64,000 bases of DNA from Planctomycetota bacterium. Its GTDB lineage: Bacteria > Planctomycetota > Phycisphaerae > Phycisphaerales > UBA1924. The stretch spans positions 744,001 to 808,000 of the forward strand of contig JAFEBO010000008.1 in the NCBI GenBank assembly GCA_018242625.1, given 5' to 3'. Each line of letters opens with the position of its first letter. Position 1 is the stretch's first letter. The position numbers and the translations under genes are program-made. Shown in pieces: positions 19,430 through 29,353 of this stretch. The notes under the pieces were generated by a model. It was given only the letters and a program-made list of their open reading frames with translations, was not told the origin of the DNA and ran no database searches.

Positions 19430-19620
19430 TTTTGAACCACAGAGGCACGGAGGCACAGAGAAGAGGCGAGTTCTTCAGATCAGAGATTTCGACGCACGAT
19501 TCCATCACGGAGACACGGCACGTGAAAGTTGAGCAGCTGTCGGATTCTTTTTCCGCTGAGCTTGAGGTAGCTCAGCAGCCGGGTCTCATGCTTCCATCTC
19601 CGTGTCTCTGTGACTCCGGG
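19430..19620. repeat. Dispersed CTCTGTG/CACGGAG-type repeats
   Basis: Variants of a short unit occur three times: CACAGAGGCACGGAGGCACAG at about 19438-19458, CACGGAGACACGG at 19506-19518, and the inverted CCGTGTCTCTGTG at about 19600-19612. Sequences translating as [10 protein letters not shown] are, from general knowledge, scattered in environmental bacterial genomes around GxxExxxY genes, and such a remnant lies between these copies. Confidence 0.55.
19480..19590 (-). pseudogene. C-terminal remnant of a GxxExxxY family gene
   Basis: The frame reads HETRLLSYLKLSGKRIRQLL followed by NFHVPCLRDGIVRR and a stop, which closely matches the conserved C-terminus of GxxExxxY (TIGR04256) proteins (consensus roughly QLLSYLKLSG...LLINFNVPLLKDGI). 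The N-terminal two thirds, including the naming motif, are absent, and no start codon or ribosome site fits. It is best read as a decayed fragment within a repeat-bearing insertion in the dnaJ leader. Confidence 0.6.
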
Positions 19621-19623
19621 GCT

Positions 19624-19656
19624 AAAAAGGCCGCACGATTTTCACCGAGCGGCCTT
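19624..19656 (-). terminator. Intrinsic terminator after groEL (GGM-less copy)
   Basis: On the minus strand AAGGCCGC pairs with GCGGCCTT (8 bp) around a 14-nt loop, and the stem runs into TTTTTAG. It lies about 10 nt after the chaperonin stop codon and would separate groES-groEL from dnaJ. Confidence 0.8.
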
Positions 19657-19666
19657 GAACGATTGA

Positions 19667-21289
19667 TTACGCCGTTGCGCCGACAGCGACCTGGGCATCT
19701 TCCTTGAGGTCGGTGATGAGCACGTCGGTGGTCAGCATGAGGCCGGCGACCGAGGCGGCGTTGATGAGCGAGGTCTTCGCCACCAGGGCCGGGTCGATGA
19801 TGCCGTCCTTGACAAGGTCGGTGTATTCGCCCGTGGCGGCGTTGAAGCCGAACGAGTTGCCGCCCTTGCCGCCTTCTTTGACCTTCTCGACGACGAGGTC
19901 GCCATCGAAGCCTGCGTTCTCGGCGATCTGCTTGGCGCAGGCCTCCACGGCGCGGGCGACGATGTCGAAGCCGAGCTTCTCATCGCCCTTGGCCTTGGAC
20001 GCGGCCTTCAGGATCGCGTCCTGCGTGCGGAGCAGGGCCACGCCGCCGCCGGGGACGTATCCCTCCTTGGCCGCGGCGCGGGTTGCGTGCAGCGCGTCCT
20101 CCACGAGGTCCTTGGTGGACTTCATGGCGATCTCGGTCGCGCCGCCGACGTTGATCATCGCGACGCCGCTGGTCAGCTTGGCGAGGCGCTCCATGAGCTT
20201 CTCGCGGTCGTAGTCGCTGGTGGACTTCTCGTGCTGGCTCTTGATCTGGTTGGCGCGGGCGGTGATTTCGGCTTTCTTGCCGGCACCCTCGATGATCGTG
20301 GTGTCGTCCTTGGTGACGATGATCTTTTTGGCGCGACCGAGTTCCGAGAGCTCGATGCTCTCGATCGAGCGGCCGAGATCCTCGGCGATGAACGTGCCGC
20401 CGGTGAGAACGGCGATATCGCCCATCATGGCCTTGCGCCGATCGCCGAAGCCCGGGGCCTTGACGGCGCAGATCTTGAGCGTGCCGCGCAGGCGGTTGAC
20501 GACGAGCGTTGCGAGCGCCTCGTTCTCGACTTCCTCGGCGACGAGGAGGATCGGCTTGCCGGTCGCGACCACCTTGTTGAGCAGGGGGAGCAGGTCGGGC
20601 AGGTTGCTGATCTTCTTCTCGTAGAGGAGGATGTACGCGTCTTCGAGCACGCACTCGGCGGTCTTGGGGTCGGTCATGAAGTAGGGTGACAGGTAGCCCT
20701 TATCGAACTGCATGCCTTCGACATAGTCGAGGGTGGTTTCGGCGGTTTTGCCTTCTTCAATCTCGCAGACGCCGTCGGCGCCGACGCGATCGATCGCCTC
20801 GGCGATGAGGTTGCCGACGTTGGCGTCGTGGTTCGCGGAGACGGTCGCGATCTTCTTGTAGTCTTCGCGGCCCTTGCACTTAATGGCCATCGAGTCGATG
20901 GCATCGGCGGCAGCGGCGGCGGCGTTGTTGATGCCGCGCTGCAGGTGGACCGGGTTGGCGCCGGCCGTGACGTGGCGCAGGCCTTCGGAGAAGATGGCCT
21001 GGGCGAGCACGGTGGCGGCGGTCGTGCCGTCGCCGGCCTTGTCGGCCGTCTTCTTGGCAACCTCGTTCACCATCTTGGCGCCCATGGACTGGAACGGCGC
21101 GGGGAGCGAGACCTCCTTGGAGACCGAGACGCCGTCCTTGGTGACGTGCGGGCCGCCGTAGGACTTCTCGATGACGACGAAGCGTCCGGAAGGGCCCATC
21201 GTGCACTTGACCGCGTCGGCGAGGGCGTCGACGCCTTTTTTCATCTCGACGAGGGCGGAGTCGGAGAACATCAGCTGTTTTGTGGACAT
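19667..21289 (-). CDS. groEL: 60-kDa chaperonin GroEL, paralogue lacking the GGM tail
   Basis: 540 residues. Chaperonin motifs are intact: [58 protein letters not shown]. The C-terminus ends [10 protein letters not shown] without the usual Gly-Gly-Met repeats. The residue equivalent to E. coli Asp41 is Glu (VVIEKSYG). ATG is set by GAGGAACGAACC. It follows groES in the same direction across a repeat-rich spacer of about 110 nt. It probably pairs with that GroES, possibly on a different client set from the other copy. Confidence 0.93.
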   Translation of the reverse strand: MSTKQLMFSDSALVEMKKGVDALADAVKCTMGPSGRFVVIEKSYGGPHVTKDGVSVSKEVSLPAPFQSMGAKMVNEVAKKTADKAGDGTTAATVLAQAIFSEGLRHVTAGANPVHLQRGINNAAAAAADAIDSMAIKCKGREDYKKIATVSANHDANVGNLIAEAIDRVGADGVCEIEEGKTAETTLDYVEGMQFDKGYLSPYFMTDPKTAECVLEDAYILLYEKKISNLPDLLPLLNKVVATGKPILLVAEEVENEALATLVVNRLRGTLKICAVKAPGFGDRRKAMMGDIAVLTGGTFIAEDLGRSIESIELSELGRAKKIIVTKDDTTIIEGAGKKAEITARANQIKSQHEKSTSDYDREKLMERLAKLTSGVAMINVGGATEIAMKSTKDLVEDALHATRAAAKEGYVPGGGVALLRTQDAILKAASKAKGDEKLGFDIVARAVEACAKQIAENAGFDGDLVVEKVKEGGKGGNSFGFNAATGEYTDLVKDGIIDPALVAKTSLINAASVAGLMLTTDVLITDLKEDAQVAVGATA

Positions 21290-21304
21290 GGTTCGTTCCT
21301 CACA

Positions 21305-21394
21305 AAGGGCCAAATAGCCAAAGGGCCAAGGGCCAACATTTCGTTTTCAAATCGCCGTCTTCATCTGGCCATTTGGCGCTTTGGCCATTTGGCA
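21305..21394. repeat. Inverted GGCCAAA-type repeats between groES and groEL
   Basis: The plus strand carries a tandem of GGGCCAAATAGCCAAAGGGC type (21305-21337) and, 28 nt on, its approximate inverse TGGCCATTTGGCGCTTTGGC and beyond (21366-21394). A transcript through the groES-groEL spacer could fold into a long imperfect hairpin. These arrays look like dispersed intergenic repeats, not coding sequence. Confidence 0.6.
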
Positions 21395-21399
21395 ATTTC

Positions 21400-21690
21400 T
21401 CAACCCTCAATCACGCCGAGCAGTTCGCTCTCGCGGAGGATCAAGTGCTTCTCTCCCTTGATCTCGACTTCGGTTCCGGCGTACTTGCCGTAAACCACGG
21501 TGTCGCCCTTGCCGACGCTCATTTCGGCGCGCTTGCCGTTTTCGAGGCGCTTGCCGGGACCGACGGCGACAACGCTGCCCTTCACGGGCTTTTCCTTGGC
21601 GGTCTCGGGGAGGTAGATGCCCGAGGCGGTCTTGGTTTCGGCTTCGATGGGCTTGACGAGCACGCGGTCTTCGAGGGGTTTCACGGCCAT
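21400..21690 (-). CDS. groES: 10-kDa co-chaperonin GroES
   Basis: 96 residues, normal length. Motifs include VKPLEDRVLVKPIEAETKT, the mobile-loop region SGIYLPETAKEKP, GSVVAVGPGKR, DTVVYGKYAGTEV and C-terminal HLILRESELLGVI. It caps GroEL. A strong ribosome site (AAGGAGAATTGAA) precedes the ATG. No CIRCE operator is visible upstream, but a dyad lies in the leader. Confidence 0.95.
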   Translation of the reverse strand: MAVKPLEDRVLVKPIEAETKTASGIYLPETAKEKPVKGSVVAVGPGKRLENGKRAEMSVGKGDTVVYGKYAGTEVEIKGEKHLILRESELLGVIEG

Positions 21691-21713
21691 TTCAATTCTC
21701 CTTCAAATCTGCT

Positions 21714-21732
21714 CGCGATCGTGGTGATCGCG
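21714..21732. promoter_or_regulatory. Dyad in the groES leader
   Basis: A perfect inverted repeat CGCGATC-GTGGT-GATCGCG (7-bp arms) lies 24 nt before the groES start. It could be an operator or an mRNA hairpin. It does not match the CIRCE/HrcA consensus. Confidence 0.35.
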
Positions 21733-21772
21733 TCGGTGTCACGGACGCGGGCCCTGTGCCCGCTGGCGAATA

Positions 21773-22276
21773 TCAGCTGGATGCCGCCGCGGCGCTGGCC
21801 GCGGACGCTTTTCGGATCTTGGTGAGTTCGGTACGGATGGTTTCGATGAGCTCGGCGTCCTTCGCGGGGTCGAGTCTGGTCGAGGCGTATTCGGGCGTGC
21901 CTTCCTTGTGCATCTGTCCCCAGACCGGGGCGAGCGGATCCGGGTCGGTCTTGCGCCGGGGGAAGATGTGCCAGTGGATGTGATGGACGACGTTGCCCAG
22001 GGATTCGCAGTTGAGCTTGTGCGGGCGCACGGCGTTGTGGACCGCTTCGGCGACCTGGGTCATCTCTTCGATGAAGCGCACGCGGGCGGCCCGGGCGAGC
22101 TGGTGAAGCTCTGTCGCCGGAGTCTTGGAGAGAAAGAGCGTGTATCCGCGGAACTGCTGCGAATCGCCGAGCACGGCAAAGCCGGTTTCGAGCTCGGCGA
22201 TGAGCCCGGGGTGATTCCCGGCGCGGCACTCGGCCACACGCTTGCAGATCTCGCACTCTTGCTGGTGTCCTGCCAT
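21773..22276 (-). CDS. HIT family hydrolase
   Basis: 167 residues. The histidine triad is intact in NVVHHIHWHIFPRR near residue 95. An N-terminal CEICKRVAEC suggests a zinc site as in Hint-branch proteins. HIT enzymes hydrolyse nucleoside phosphoramidates or dinucleoside polyphosphates; the substrate is not predictable. The Ala/Ser-rich tail is probably disordered. It sits between dedA and groES on the same strand. Confidence 0.86.
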   Translation of the reverse strand: MAGHQQECEICKRVAECRAGNHPGLIAELETGFAVLGDSQQFRGYTLFLSKTPATELHQLARAARVRFIEEMTQVAEAVHNAVRPHKLNCESLGNVVHHIHWHIFPRRKTDPDPLAPVWGQMHKEGTPEYASTRLDPAKDAELIETIRTELTKIRKASAASAAAASS

Positions 22277-22297
22277 GGCTTTCCGGTCGCAACGCGC

Positions 22298-23005
22298 TCA
22301 GGCCGCGTCGGACTTTCTTGGCTCCAGTGAGGGTGCGACAGGGAAGGACGCGGGCTGCGGATTCAGTTTGTGCTTGATGAACTCAATCGCGAGCGGAAAG
22401 AGCGAAACGACAACGACCCCGAGGACAACGACGGAGAAGTTGTTCTTGACCCAGGGGATGTTGCCGAACAGGTAGCCGGCCCCGGTGCAGATGCCCACCC
22501 AGCACAGAGCGCCCAGGACATTGAACAGGAGGAATCGCCCGTAGTTCATCGATCCTGCCCCGGCGACAAAGGGGCAGAACGTGCGGACGATCGGGACAAA
22601 CTGGCCCAGGCTGATCGCCTTGCCGCCGTGCTTCTCGAAAAACTGGTGAGCCCGCTGCAGGTGCTTGCGGTTGAGAAGGCGATCGAGGAACGATCGTGTC
22701 TCTCCCGGCGCGTGCTTGAAAACACGCGGGCCGATGTAGCGCCCGACCCAGTAGTTGCTCGTGTTGCCGAGGATGGCGGCGAGCAGCATGAGCGGCGCGG
22801 CGATTTCGGCCCGGAGGACGCCGCTTCCACCCAGCGCGCCCACTGCAAAGAGCAGCGAATCGCCGGGAAGAAACGGCGTGATGACCAGGCCCGTCTCGCA
22901 GAAGATGATCCCGAAGAGAATCCCGTACACCCACACTCCATAGGAATCCACCAGGCCCTTGAGAGCCTGGTCGATGTGGAGGATGTTGTGGAGCAGTTCG
23001 GACAT
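22298..23005 (-). CDS. DedA family membrane protein
   Basis: 235 residues with several membrane segments. DedA hallmarks are present: FCETGLVITPFLPGDSLLF (the Glu and Pro-Gly-Asp), NYWVGRYIG, FFEKHGGKAISLGQFVPIVR (conserved Arg) and FVAGAGSMNYGRFLLFNVLG. The family includes undecaprenyl-phosphate and phospholipid translocases and supports envelope and membrane-potential homeostasis. It is 41 nt downstream of the second groEL gene. Confidence 0.9.
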   Translation of the reverse strand: MSELLHNILHIDQALKGLVDSYGVWVYGILFGIIFCETGLVITPFLPGDSLLFAVGALGGSGVLRAEIAAPLMLLAAILGNTSNYWVGRYIGPRVFKHAPGETRSFLDRLLNRKHLQRAHQFFEKHGGKAISLGQFVPIVRTFCPFVAGAGSMNYGRFLLFNVLGALCWVGICTGAGYLFGNIPWVKNNFSVVVLGVVVVSLFPLAIEFIKHKLNPQPASFPVAPSLEPRKSDAA

Positions 23006-23046
23006 GCTTCGGAATCACCAGCGGGACGGGCGTGACTTCCTCGTGC

Positions 23047-25061
<2,015 letters not shown>

Positions 25062-25077
25062 GCTACCATCCGGGCGC

Positions 25078-25473
25078 ATGATGCTGATGGCGACAACGGA
25101 TCTGTCCAGTTACTTCCCGATCCTGATCATCGTTCTGATGGCGGTGTCCTTCGGAGCGATCAACGTGATCGGGTCGCTGGTGCTGGGGCCGCGGCGGGAA
25201 GGGCGCGTCAAGGCGCAGTCGTACGAGTCGGGCATGAATCCGGTGGGTACGGCCCGCAAGCGATTCAATGTGCGGTTTTACCTGATCGCGATGGTTTTCC
25301 TCGTCTTTGACGTGGAAATCGTGTTTCTCTACCCGTGGGCAACGACGTTTCCGAACATCGCGCCGATGAGCCACGAAGGCCTGATCTGGCTGGGGCGGAT
25401 CTTCTTCTTCCTGCTGACGACGGTTGTGGCGTATGTGTATGGATATCGCAAGGGCGTGTTCCGCTTTGACTGA
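25078..25473 (+). CDS. nuoA: NADH-quinone oxidoreductase subunit A
   Basis: 131 residues with three hydrophobic segments. Subunit A signatures are SYESGMNPVGTARKRFNVRF, YLIAMVFLVFDVEIVFLYPW and the C-terminal YVYGYRKGVFRFD. It is part of the membrane arm of complex I near the quinone site. Three in-frame ATGs cluster at the start; the first is used. No other nuo gene follows, so the subunit is separated from the rest of its operon. Confidence 0.93.
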   Translation: MMLMATTDLSSYFPILIIVLMAVSFGAINVIGSLVLGPRREGRVKAQSYESGMNPVGTARKRFNVRFYLIAMVFLVFDVEIVFLYPWATTFPNIAPMSHEGLIWLGRIFFFLLTTVVAYVYGYRKGVFRFD

Positions 25474-25716
25474 CGCCCGGCGCTGAAAAGACCGTCCGGT
25501 AGCAGCGGATCGGGCCTTTCATGGTCCCAAATAGTGTGAATTTGGTCTGTAACTCGGCGGCGCAGTCGGCGGTGGTCGCGCAATCGTCGCGCCCGTTCCT
25601 CCGGGATGAGATTCCTCACAGGTGGCGAGAGAGGGGATGAAGTCGGGGCCCGATGTATGGGCGTGTCCCGCTGGAGGAGAGAAAGCGGGTGTCGCTGAAC
25701 GGAGTAGAGATCAGAA

Positions 25717-27486
25717 ATGACGCTCGACCTGGAAAAGCTCAGGGCCCAGCTGGACGCGACGATCGTTTCGCGGTCGGTGGAGGCCGCGTTTCAGCCGATC
25801 GTGGATCTTCGCCGTGCGGAGATTGCGGGATATGAGACGCTCACGCGGCTCTCGGACCAGAGCGACTTTCGCACCCCGAGCGAACTGTTCGATGCGGCGG
25901 AAAAGACCGGGACGCTGTGGAGCCTGGAGCAGCTCACGCGCCGGGTGTCGCTTGCCGCTTCGGCCCACTGGAAGCCCGGCGCCAAGCTTTTCCTGAACAC
26001 GACGCCGCAGGTGTTTTCGGATCCCCGTTTCTGTTCGGAATTGCTGCACGCCGTGCGGGACGTTCCCGGACTGACGCCGGGACGGGTCGTGCTCGAACTC
26101 ACCGAGCGCTCGGAACATCAGATTTCGGACGGGCTGGATGAGCAGGTGCGGCTTGTGAAAGCGGCGGGATTCGAGATCGCGATTGATGACGTGGGGGCCG
26201 GCACGAGCGGTCTGAACCGCATCATGGCGCTGCGGCCTCACTGGCTGAAACTGGACCGCGAGCTGATCGAACATATTTCTCGCGACCGGGTGCGCCAGAA
26301 CCTGATCCGATTTTTCCTGCGATTTGCGACGCTCAGCGGTGTCCGCCTCATCGCCGAGGGGATCGAGCGCGAGGATGAGCTCTCCACACTCATGGAACTG
26401 GGTGTGACCTACGGGCAGGGATTTCTTCTCGGGCGGCCTGGTTCGCGTGAGCAGGCGGTGAGCCGGGAGATCCGGGATCTGATCGTTGGAAAACGCGTGG
26501 GCGGGCTGATCGGCCAGACACAGGACCCCAGGTCCAATGTTGTTCGCAAGCACGTGCGGCCCGTGAAGACCGTCGAATCGCGTCTACGAGTTATCGATGT
26601 CGCCGCCGAACTGCTCCGTGAATCGCACTCCGGCGGAGTCCTGGTCATGGACGGCGGGAAGCCGGTGGGATGGTGTGATCGCGACAGTCTTTTGCGTTCC
26701 GCGGCGGACTCCACTTCGGGGCAGCAGATCGGGTTCATTGTGCGGCCGGGAGTGGCGTGTGTTTCGCCGGAGACAACGATCCCTGACGCGCTCGAGCTCG
26801 CATCGGCGCGGGATGAAAGAATCGTGGGCACGCCGCTTATCGTGACCGACGAGTCGGGTGTGCACGGCACGGTAGCGATCGGGGACCTTCTGCACGCGGC
26901 TGCGGACCTGGCGCGGGACGTGCAGCTTCGCATCGCGCCACTGACCGGGCTTCCGGGGCGCGTGCTTGCCGATGAGCATCTTGCGGCGATCCTGGGTGCG
27001 GCGAAGAGCCCTTACAGACTGACCCTTGGGAGCGCGGAGCCGCGGGATGTGGCGATGCTCAACATCCGTGCGTTCTCGCGGTACAACGAAACACTGGGAT
27101 ACGAGCTGGGTGATGAACTGCTCCGGCGCGTCGTCGATCTCTTCAGGTCGTGCGTGTGCGCCGACCGGCCCGAGATTTTCTTTGCACATCTTGAGAACGA
27201 CAGGTTCCTGGCGACCGCACCTGTGGGGACTCTCCAGCCACTGCTCGAAAGCTTCCTGCGGGAATTTGATTCCCGGGAGCAGACGGCGGCGGGACGGGAT
27301 GCCCATGAGCCGCCGCGGATGCGGATCGTGCTCGCGCCGGAGGCCACACGCTGGCTCCCGAGTTCGCAATGGCTCTACCGCATGACCGACAAGTGGAATC
27401 AGAACGCACACGAGACGGCCGGGCGGAGCGAACTGGTGATTGTCCGGGAGGGCGCGGAACTTTTGCGATATCGCGAGAGCGCTTGA
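25717..27486 (+). CDS. EAL phosphodiesterase-CBS pair-degenerate GGDEF protein
   Basis: 589 residues. The EAL domain (about 1-250) keeps the metal/catalytic set: E40 in YETLTR, Asn in FLNTTP, Glu in ELTERSE, the Asp pair in IDDVGAGTSG, Lys in LKLDREL, Glu in AEGIERE. It should hydrolyse c-di-GMP to pGpG. Residues about 270-405 resemble a CBS pair (ligand sensing). A GGDEF fold follows (TGLPGR), but the signature half-site reads HLENDRF, so cyclase activity is not expected. It is the probable first gene of a six-gene plus-strand run. Confidence 0.85.
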   Translation: MTLDLEKLRAQLDATIVSRSVEAAFQPIVDLRRAEIAGYETLTRLSDQSDFRTPSELFDAAEKTGTLWSLEQLTRRVSLAASAHWKPGAKLFLNTTPQVFSDPRFCSELLHAVRDVPGLTPGRVVLELTERSEHQISDGLDEQVRLVKAAGFEIAIDDVGAGTSGLNRIMALRPHWLKLDRELIEHISRDRVRQNLIRFFLRFATLSGVRLIAEGIEREDELSTLMELGVTYGQGFLLGRPGSREQAVSREIRDLIVGKRVGGLIGQTQDPRSNVVRKHVRPVKTVESRLRVIDVAAELLRESHSGGVLVMDGGKPVGWCDRDSLLRSAADSTSGQQIGFIVRPGVACVSPETTIPDALELASARDERIVGTPLIVTDESGVHGTVAIGDLLHAAADLARDVQLRIAPLTGLPGRVLADEHLAAILGAAKSPYRLTLGSAEPRDVAMLNIRAFSRYNETLGYELGDELLRRVVDLFRSCVCADRPEIFFAHLENDRFLATAPVGTLQPLLESFLREFDSREQTAAGRDAHEPPRMRIVLAPEATRWLPSSQWLYRMTDKWNQNAHETAGRSELVIVREGAELLRYRESA

Positions 27487-27531
27487 CGGGAATCGAGCAA
27501 CCCTGGCGGGGCGGCAGGCGTAGGCTGTCGC

Positions 27532-27987
27532 ATGAGCGGGGCCAGCGCGGGTGCTGAATCGCCCATTCTTTCGGAAAGTCTCAAAGGCCGCCTGGTCAGC
27601 CTGGTGGTGATCTTGGTCTGCGCCGCGCCGCTGGTGACGGGCTGGCTGCTGGAGCCGTCGCCCAAGGGTTATGGAACGCACGAGTCCCTCCGCCTGCCGC
27701 CGTGCGGTTGGCTGTTGGTGACCGGCAAGCCGTGCATGACGTGCGGGATGACGACAGCAGTGACGCTAGCGGTCCACGGGCGGATTCCAGAGGCGTTTTT
27801 TGCGCAGCCTGCGGGGCTTGTGGTGGCGATTGTCCTAGCATCCGGCCTCTGGCTTGGCGTGCATTCGCTGCTGGCGGGTGCATCCCCGGGACCGTTCCTG
27901 GAAGAACTGACCCGCTCGCGATGGGTTTGGGCAGGGGCGGGGCTGATCCTGGCCGCGGCGTGGGCCTACAAAGTTGTGACCTTTTAG
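27532..27987 (+). CDS. DUF2752 family membrane protein
   Basis: 151 residues with three likely membrane segments. The DUF2752 hallmark is PCGWLLVTGKPCMTCGMTTA, the family's Cys-x-x-Cys-Gly-Met-Thr motif, with further residues VHGRIPEAFFAQPAG. Function of the family is unknown. It follows the EAL gene after 45 nt and precedes the first lipoprotein by 18 nt. Confidence 0.8.
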   Translation: MSGASAGAESPILSESLKGRLVSLVVILVCAAPLVTGWLLEPSPKGYGTHESLRLPPCGWLLVTGKPCMTCGMTTAVTLAVHGRIPEAFFAQPAGLVVAIVLASGLWLGVHSLLAGASPGPFLEELTRSRWVWAGAGLILAAAWAYKVVTF

Positions 27988-28005
27988 CTGGAAGGATCAT
28001 TCCGG

Positions 28006-28689
28006 ATGGCGGTTTGGCGGAGAAATGTCCGGTTGCTGGCTCTACTTACCGGCACCGGGGCCACGATGTTCATGCCGGGTTGCGCGATCCCTGCGCTGAT
28101 CGGCGGCATGGCGCAGTCGTACAAGAAGTCATCGACGCACGAGATCAAGCCCGAAACAAACGTGCTGGACGGCAAGAGCTTTGCCGTGCTGGTCTCGACG
28201 GACCGTTCGATCGAGGAGACGGCTCCGGGCCTGACGGCGACATTCCTTTCACGAATCACGGAGCGGCTGGCCAGCCCGCAGAACGACGCGGGCACGACGG
28301 GCGTCGTACCCCCGGGCATGGTGCTGCAGTACATGTACGACCATCCGGGCTGGCGGGCGAAATCGATGACCGATCTGGCCAAGGACCTTGGCGGCGTTCA
28401 GCGGCTGGTCTTCGTGGAAGTCAGCGAGTTCCGCACCATGGAACCGGGAAACAAGTACCTGTACGACGGGGTCGCGGCCGGAACTGTTGCGGTTGTGGAC
28501 GCGGACTCGGAGTTGTCGGATTTTTATTCGTTTGAGAAGACCATCCTGGTGAAGTATCCCGACGAGCAGGGGCACCGTCCCGACGAGATTCCCGAAGCTG
28601 CGGTGCGCACGGAGCTGATGCGGCGGTTTGTGGATCGGGCGACGTGGCCCTTTATCACGCATCAGGAACCTTACTACCCGAAGTACTGA
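28006..28689 (+). CDS. Lipoprotein, CsgG/GNA1162-like fold suspected
   Basis: 227 residues. The signal peptide ends in lipobox MPGC (about residue 26). The mature part begins KSSTHEIKPETNVLDGKSFA, then has the alternating pattern KSFAVLVSTDRSIEETAPGL, LAKDLGGVQRLVFVEVSEF and a C-terminal RFVDRATWPFITHQEPYY. I recognise no exact family; the order of elements resembles CsgG/GNA1162-type outer-membrane-associated lipoproteins. A GGAAGG ribosome site precedes ATG. The next gene starts 2 nt after its stop and encodes a similar-looking protein. Confidence 0.7.
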   Translation: MAVWRRNVRLLALLTGTGATMFMPGCAIPALIGGMAQSYKKSSTHEIKPETNVLDGKSFAVLVSTDRSIEETAPGLTATFLSRITERLASPQNDAGTTGVVPPGMVLQYMYDHPGWRAKSMTDLAKDLGGVQRLVFVEVSEFRTMEPGNKYLYDGVAAGTVAVVDADSELSDFYSFEKTILVKYPDEQGHRPDEIPEAAVRTELMRRFVDRATWPFITHQEPYYPKY

Positions 28690-28690
28690 C

Positions 28691-29353
28691 GTGAACCGCT
28701 CTATGCCGCACGCAAAGCTCATCACATTCGCTGCTCTTGCGGCCGCCGGGCTGGTGCTTGCCGGCTGCAACATTGTGGGTCCCGCGTTCTACTTCATCCA
28801 CGGCCCGGAGAAAACAAAGGCCGCCTACACGCTCGACAAACAGCGTTCCACGGTTGTCTTTGTGGATGATCAAAATAGCGTGCTGCCCCGTCGCAACCTG
28901 CGTATGGAGATCGCGGCATCTGCGACGCAGACGATCCAGGAAGAGAAGCTGGTCGACGACATGATCGACAGCCGCGGCGCCATTCTCGCCGCCACAAGAG
29001 ACCGCGACAGCGAGCCGATGAGCGTGGTGGCGGTGGGCAGGGCGGTCAAGGCAGAGGTCGTCATTTACGCGATCGTCGACCGATTTTCACTGAGCACCGA
29101 TGGGGTGAGCTACTCGCCGGTTGCGGCGGTGCGTGTGAAGATCGTGGATGCGGCCAACGACACGCGGCTGTGGCCCAACGACACGTATCCCGACGGCTTC
29201 CCGCTCAATGTCACCATGTTCGAGAAGGCCCGGGACCGTCCCAATAGCGCGGCGCAGATCGCGCAGGCTGAGGTAGAACTTGCCAAGGAGACGGGCGTGG
29301 CGATTGCCGAATTGTTCTTCTCGCATGAGGTCAAGCGCGAAAACCGGAAATGA
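28691..29353 (+). CDS. Second lipoprotein, possible paralogue of the upstream one
   Basis: About 220 residues with lipobox LAGC and mature start NIVGPAFYFIHGPEKTKAAY. It then shows STVVFVDDQNSVLPRRNL, VAVGRAVKAEVVIYAIVDRF and RVKIVDAANDTRLWPND, i.e. the same order of strand, helix and 'version of self' strand as the upstream protein and CsgG-like proteins. GTG is chosen because GAAG lies 7 nt before it; an ATG four codons later is possible. Its stop overlaps the next start (ATGA). Confidence 0.68.
   Translation: MNRSMPHAKLITFAALAAAGLVLAGCNIVGPAFYFIHGPEKTKAAYTLDKQRSTVVFVDDQNSVLPRRNLRMEIAASATQTIQEEKLVDDMIDSRGAILAATRDRDSEPMSVVAVGRAVKAEVVIYAIVDRFSLSTDGVSYSPVAAVRVKIVDAANDTRLWPNDTYPDGFPLNVTMFEKARDRPNSAAQIAQAEVELAKETGVAIAELFFSHEVKRENRK

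Noticed and set aside
17812..19707. 631-residue plus-strand open frame
   Set aside because: Antisense to grpE and dnaJ, and runs through the repeat region; no domain signal.
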